Below, in pieces: positions 6,016-7,337 of a stretch of 7,337 nucleotides of DNA (its first letter is position 1; each line of letters begins with the position of its first letter). This DNA is from Methylococcaceae bacterium (GTDB lineage Bacteria; Pseudomonadota; Gammaproteobacteria; Methylococcales; Methylomonadaceae). The stretch lies in contig JABFST010000046.1 in NCBI GenBank assembly GCA_013140465.1, positions 1 through 7,337 of the forward strand, written 5' to 3'. The notes beneath the pieces are model-generated. The model had not been told where the DNA came from and did not search any database. It worked only from the letters and a program-made list of their open reading frames with translations. The translations under genes and the position numbers were made by a program.

Positions 6016-6059
6016 GCCAACGCCTAGCGTGCAGTAACAAAAAAGGGTACAGTGATGTA
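6016..6059. repeat. 44-bp dispersed repeat, copy 2
   Basis: Identical to 712-755. Here it lies just outside the minus-strand fhcA fragment and 34 nt upstream of an addiction-module antitoxin. An additional small stem (CACGC 6013-6017 with GCGTG 6027-6031) is possible in this copy only. Confidence 0.85.
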
Positions 6060-6067
6060 CCATTTTT
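6039..6067. terminator. Terminator-like hairpin in repeat copy 2
   Basis: The AAAAAAGGGTAC arm (6039-6050) pairs with GTACCATTTTT (6057-6067) around AGTGAT, with one G/A mismatch. In copy 1 the single mismatch is at a different stem position, so the right arms have changed independently from what was probably a perfect 12-bp stem. Confidence 0.6.
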
Positions 6068-6092
6068 ATGCCGAGTTTTTGGAGATTAATCT

Positions 6093-6323
6093 ATGAATAT
6101 TGACCAAATAACCAGTGTAGCCTTAACACTCACCCCCCACGATAAAGCCTTATTGGCACAAACGCTCTGGGAAAGTCTTGAAGCACCTTATCTTGCAGAT
6201 ACCGAACTCTCAGACCATGAGGCGATTGCCTTGGCAAAACAACGTGACCGCGAAATTGACCAAGGCTTGGTACAAGCACTGGCGCATTCGCAATTAATGT
6301 CCAGCTTACGCAATGCGGATTGA
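6093..6323 (+). CDS. Addiction-module antitoxin (PF09720 / TIGR02574-like, 76 aa)
   Basis: The protein starts MNIDQITSVALTLTPHDKAL and continues LLAQTLWESLEAP, the characteristic opening of the putative addiction module component family: a helix ending in an L-W-x-S-L motif. The acidic stretch that follows (DTELSDHEAIALAKQRDREID) is the usual toxin-binding part. Members of this family pair with RelE/ParE-superfamily toxins, exactly what overlaps the end of this gene (11-nt overlap). ATG 6093 has a GGAG element at 6081-6084. The frame is complete and of typical length. The upstream hairpin (6039-6067) should shield it from transcription from further left. Confidence 0.87.
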   Translation: MNIDQITSVALTLTPHDKALLAQTLWESLEAPYLADTELSDHEAIALAKQRDREIDQGLVQALAHSQLMSSLRNAD

Positions 6324-6593
6324 ATACCATCCTGTCATTGAGCAGGAATTAAGCGAAATCACCAATGCCCGTCATGGCTAGGCACTGAGTTTTTGAATGA
6401 GTTTGAAAGCCAGATTTTCAAGATTGCCGCCATGCCAACACAATGGCGAATAGTCGAAGATGATATACGCAGGGCTTTAATGAAACAGTTTCCTTACGTT
6501 ATTTATTTTCGGGTTTTGGACAATGCCGTACTTAGGGTAACGGTAGTTAAACATCAGCGTAGGCATCCACGTTTTGGGCTGGATAGAGAGTAG
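6313..6593 (+). pseudogene. RelE/ParE-superfamily toxin broken by a one-base deletion
   Basis: ATG 6313 opens MRIEYHPVIEQELSEITNAR-HG and stops at TAG 6379-6381. The continuation is in the -1 frame: LGTEFLNEFESQIFKIAAMP, then RRALMKQFPYVIYFRV, then KHQRRHPRFGLDRE, ending at TAG 6591-6593. Restoring one base between GGC (6376-6378) and TA (6379-6380), for example a T giving GGC-TTA-GGC, yields a continuous 93-residue protein of normal RelE/ParE length with the family's conserved FPYVIYFRV core strand and basic C-terminus. RelE homologues cleave ribosome-bound mRNA and ParE homologues poison gyrase. The type cannot be told here. No slippery heptamer is visible at the junction, so programmed frameshifting is unlikely. 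The 66-residue TTG-start remnant (6393-6593) lacks the N-terminal helix region. Confidence 0.87.
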
Positions 6594-6955
6594 GTTTTTA
6601 GTTTATGAGGCTTGCCCTAAATGTGGCTTAGTGAATGAGTGCCAAAGTAAAGGTGACGATTGTCTGTTAAACGAATACACGCATGAAGATGCACCCGTAA
6701 ACGTCTTGCTGGATACTGGAGGTAGGGATTGAGGTTAATATCAGTTTTAACGCCCGTCAGCATAACAACAAATCTGCCGCTGTTTTGGGGGTGAGTTATG
6801 GCTGTGGTAAATCCGCTGCACGCAAAAAATTCTCTAACCTGCTTTGCAGCATCGAGGCTAGTTGCGGGTTAATAAAAGACGGCTCATCTCCCTTTTAATG
6901 TAGTCTACAATACCAAAGACCGTGCCTATAATTATGATCGGTTTCGGTTATCTCC
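6594..6955. other. Region without a recognised gene; two weak overlapping open frames
   Basis: One plus-strand frame, open to a TGA at 6730-6732, contains ACPKCGLVNECQSKGDDC, a Cys-rich string reminiscent of small zinc-ribbon or Cys-rich CWC-type proteins, but it has no ATG. A second frame runs from after a stop at 6698-6700 to TAA 6896-6898 and contains LGVSYGCGKSAARKK. It also lacks an ATG, although GGAGGT lies at 6718-6723. The two may be pieces of one frameshifted gene or unrelated debris. I do not recognise either product. Confidence 0.35.
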
Positions 6956-6974
6956 TCTACCCATCTTACGGGCT

Positions 6975-7337
6975 GCAAGACGCAGACGCCGTTTTTAAAC
7001 ACCCTGTGGGCTTGGCTGAAATGGCTTTCCTAGTTGGCGTGGGGCGTGTAAACGGCAATATCAGCAATGGCACACGAACACAAGTGCCCACGGTCACGCA
7101 AGCCCAGAATCCGCCCGCAGGTGGTGCAGGTCATGATGGCTATCTCACACAGAGAGAACTCTTTCTTGATGTCCTTCAGCAAACTCATGGCGACCGCTTA
7201 GGGATGAAACTCCTCCATACAAGCCAGGCGGTAGTCATAGTCCATTAACAGGCGCAGCAAGGTGGTCTGTGGTAAAAACAAGCGCCACGGGTCATCCGCC
7301 AGCAAAAATATTTCCAGGCCGATGAGCTATTGTAGGG
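6975..7337 (-). pseudogene. fhcA: fhcA fragment 2: degraded formylmethanofuran dehydrogenase subunit A, runs off window end
   Basis: A single minus-strand frame reads GLEIFLLADDPWRLFL, RLLMDYDYRL, SLLKDIKKEFSLCEIAIMT, GRILGLRDRGH, IADIAVYTPHAN and VFKNGVCVLQP. The DDPWR, LLMD, EIAIxTR and LGLxDRGHLG stretches are conserved in FmdA/FhcA. The frame is broken by a TAA (7200-7198) and a TAG (7032-7030). About a dozen residues expected after FFLTTDHPNG-type sequence (near 7270) also seem to be missing. Homology fades at about 6975, well before the protein's true C-terminus. It lies in the same orientation as fragment 1 and covers the stretch that fragment 1 has lost. It may continue beyond 7337. 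Confidence 0.75.

Noticed and set aside
5480..6040. 186-codon minus-strand open frame
   Set aside because: It covers the fhcA region, but only its DRGH segment is in the family's frame. The rest is a wrong-frame read, and its first residues come from the 44-bp repeat.
5706..6089. Long plus-strand open frame (127 codons) similar to another at 6922-7248
   Set aside because: Both are antisense to the fhcA fragments. Their mutual similarity (DADAVFKH, VGVGRV) is explained by the homologous coding sequence on the other strand.
6376..6381. Programmed -1 frameshift in the RelE/ParE toxin
   Set aside because: No slippery X-XXY-YYZ heptamer or following stem-loop is visible at the junction. A one-base deletion fits better.
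282..6593. Genetic recoding (TGA or TAG read as an amino acid) to explain the broken toxins
   Set aside because: The lesions are of three different kinds (TGA, TAG, one-base deletion), and the 904-codon helicase uses ordinary TGG tryptophan codons. Independent gene decay is simpler.

Overview
The window looks like an accessory region of a gammaproteobacterial chromosome, most likely from a methanotroph or other methylotroph. That placement is an inference. It rests mainly on two minus-strand fragments (5532-5944 and 6975-7337) that read as the C-terminal part of formylmethanofuran dehydrogenase / formyltransferase-hydrolase complex subunit A (fhcA), an enzyme of C1 metabolism. No rRNA, tRNA, CRISPR array or transposase gene was seen.

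Layout. 1-660: a small antitoxin-like ORF overlapping a VapC-type PIN toxin gene that is cut by an in-frame TGA. 712-764: a 44-bp repeat carrying a terminator-like hairpin. 822-1460: an intact AbrB-type antitoxin / PIN toxin pair. 1461-1711: AT-rich spacer. 1712-4426: the dominant gene, encoding a 904-residue Ski2-like superfamily 2 helicase with a helix-hairpin-helix stretch and a C-terminal PD-(D/E)XK nuclease-like domain. 4427-4726: spacer with a hairpin and a candidate promoter/operator. 4727-5165: an intact ribbon-helix-helix antitoxin overlapping a MazF/PemK toxin gene that has a TAG stop and has lost its 3' end. 5172-5456: a non-coding, palindrome-rich, MITE/REPIN-like element. 5532-5944: fhcA fragment 1. 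6016-6067: the second copy of the 44-bp repeat and its hairpin. 6093-6593: an intact addiction-module antitoxin overlapping a RelE/ParE toxin gene broken by a one-base frameshift. 6594-6955: no recognised gene. 6975-7337: fhcA fragment 2, running off the window end.

Four toxin-antitoxin modules of different families are packed around one AT-rich helicase-nuclease gene. Three of the four toxins are broken, each by a different kind of lesion, while all four antitoxin frames remain open. Intact toxin activity can be expected only from the VapC at 1068-1460. The helicase-nuclease is the best candidate for an active and possibly undescribed system: its architecture and its company of toxin-antitoxin modules, repeats and gene debris are typical of a defence island. 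Its function cannot be proved from sequence alone.
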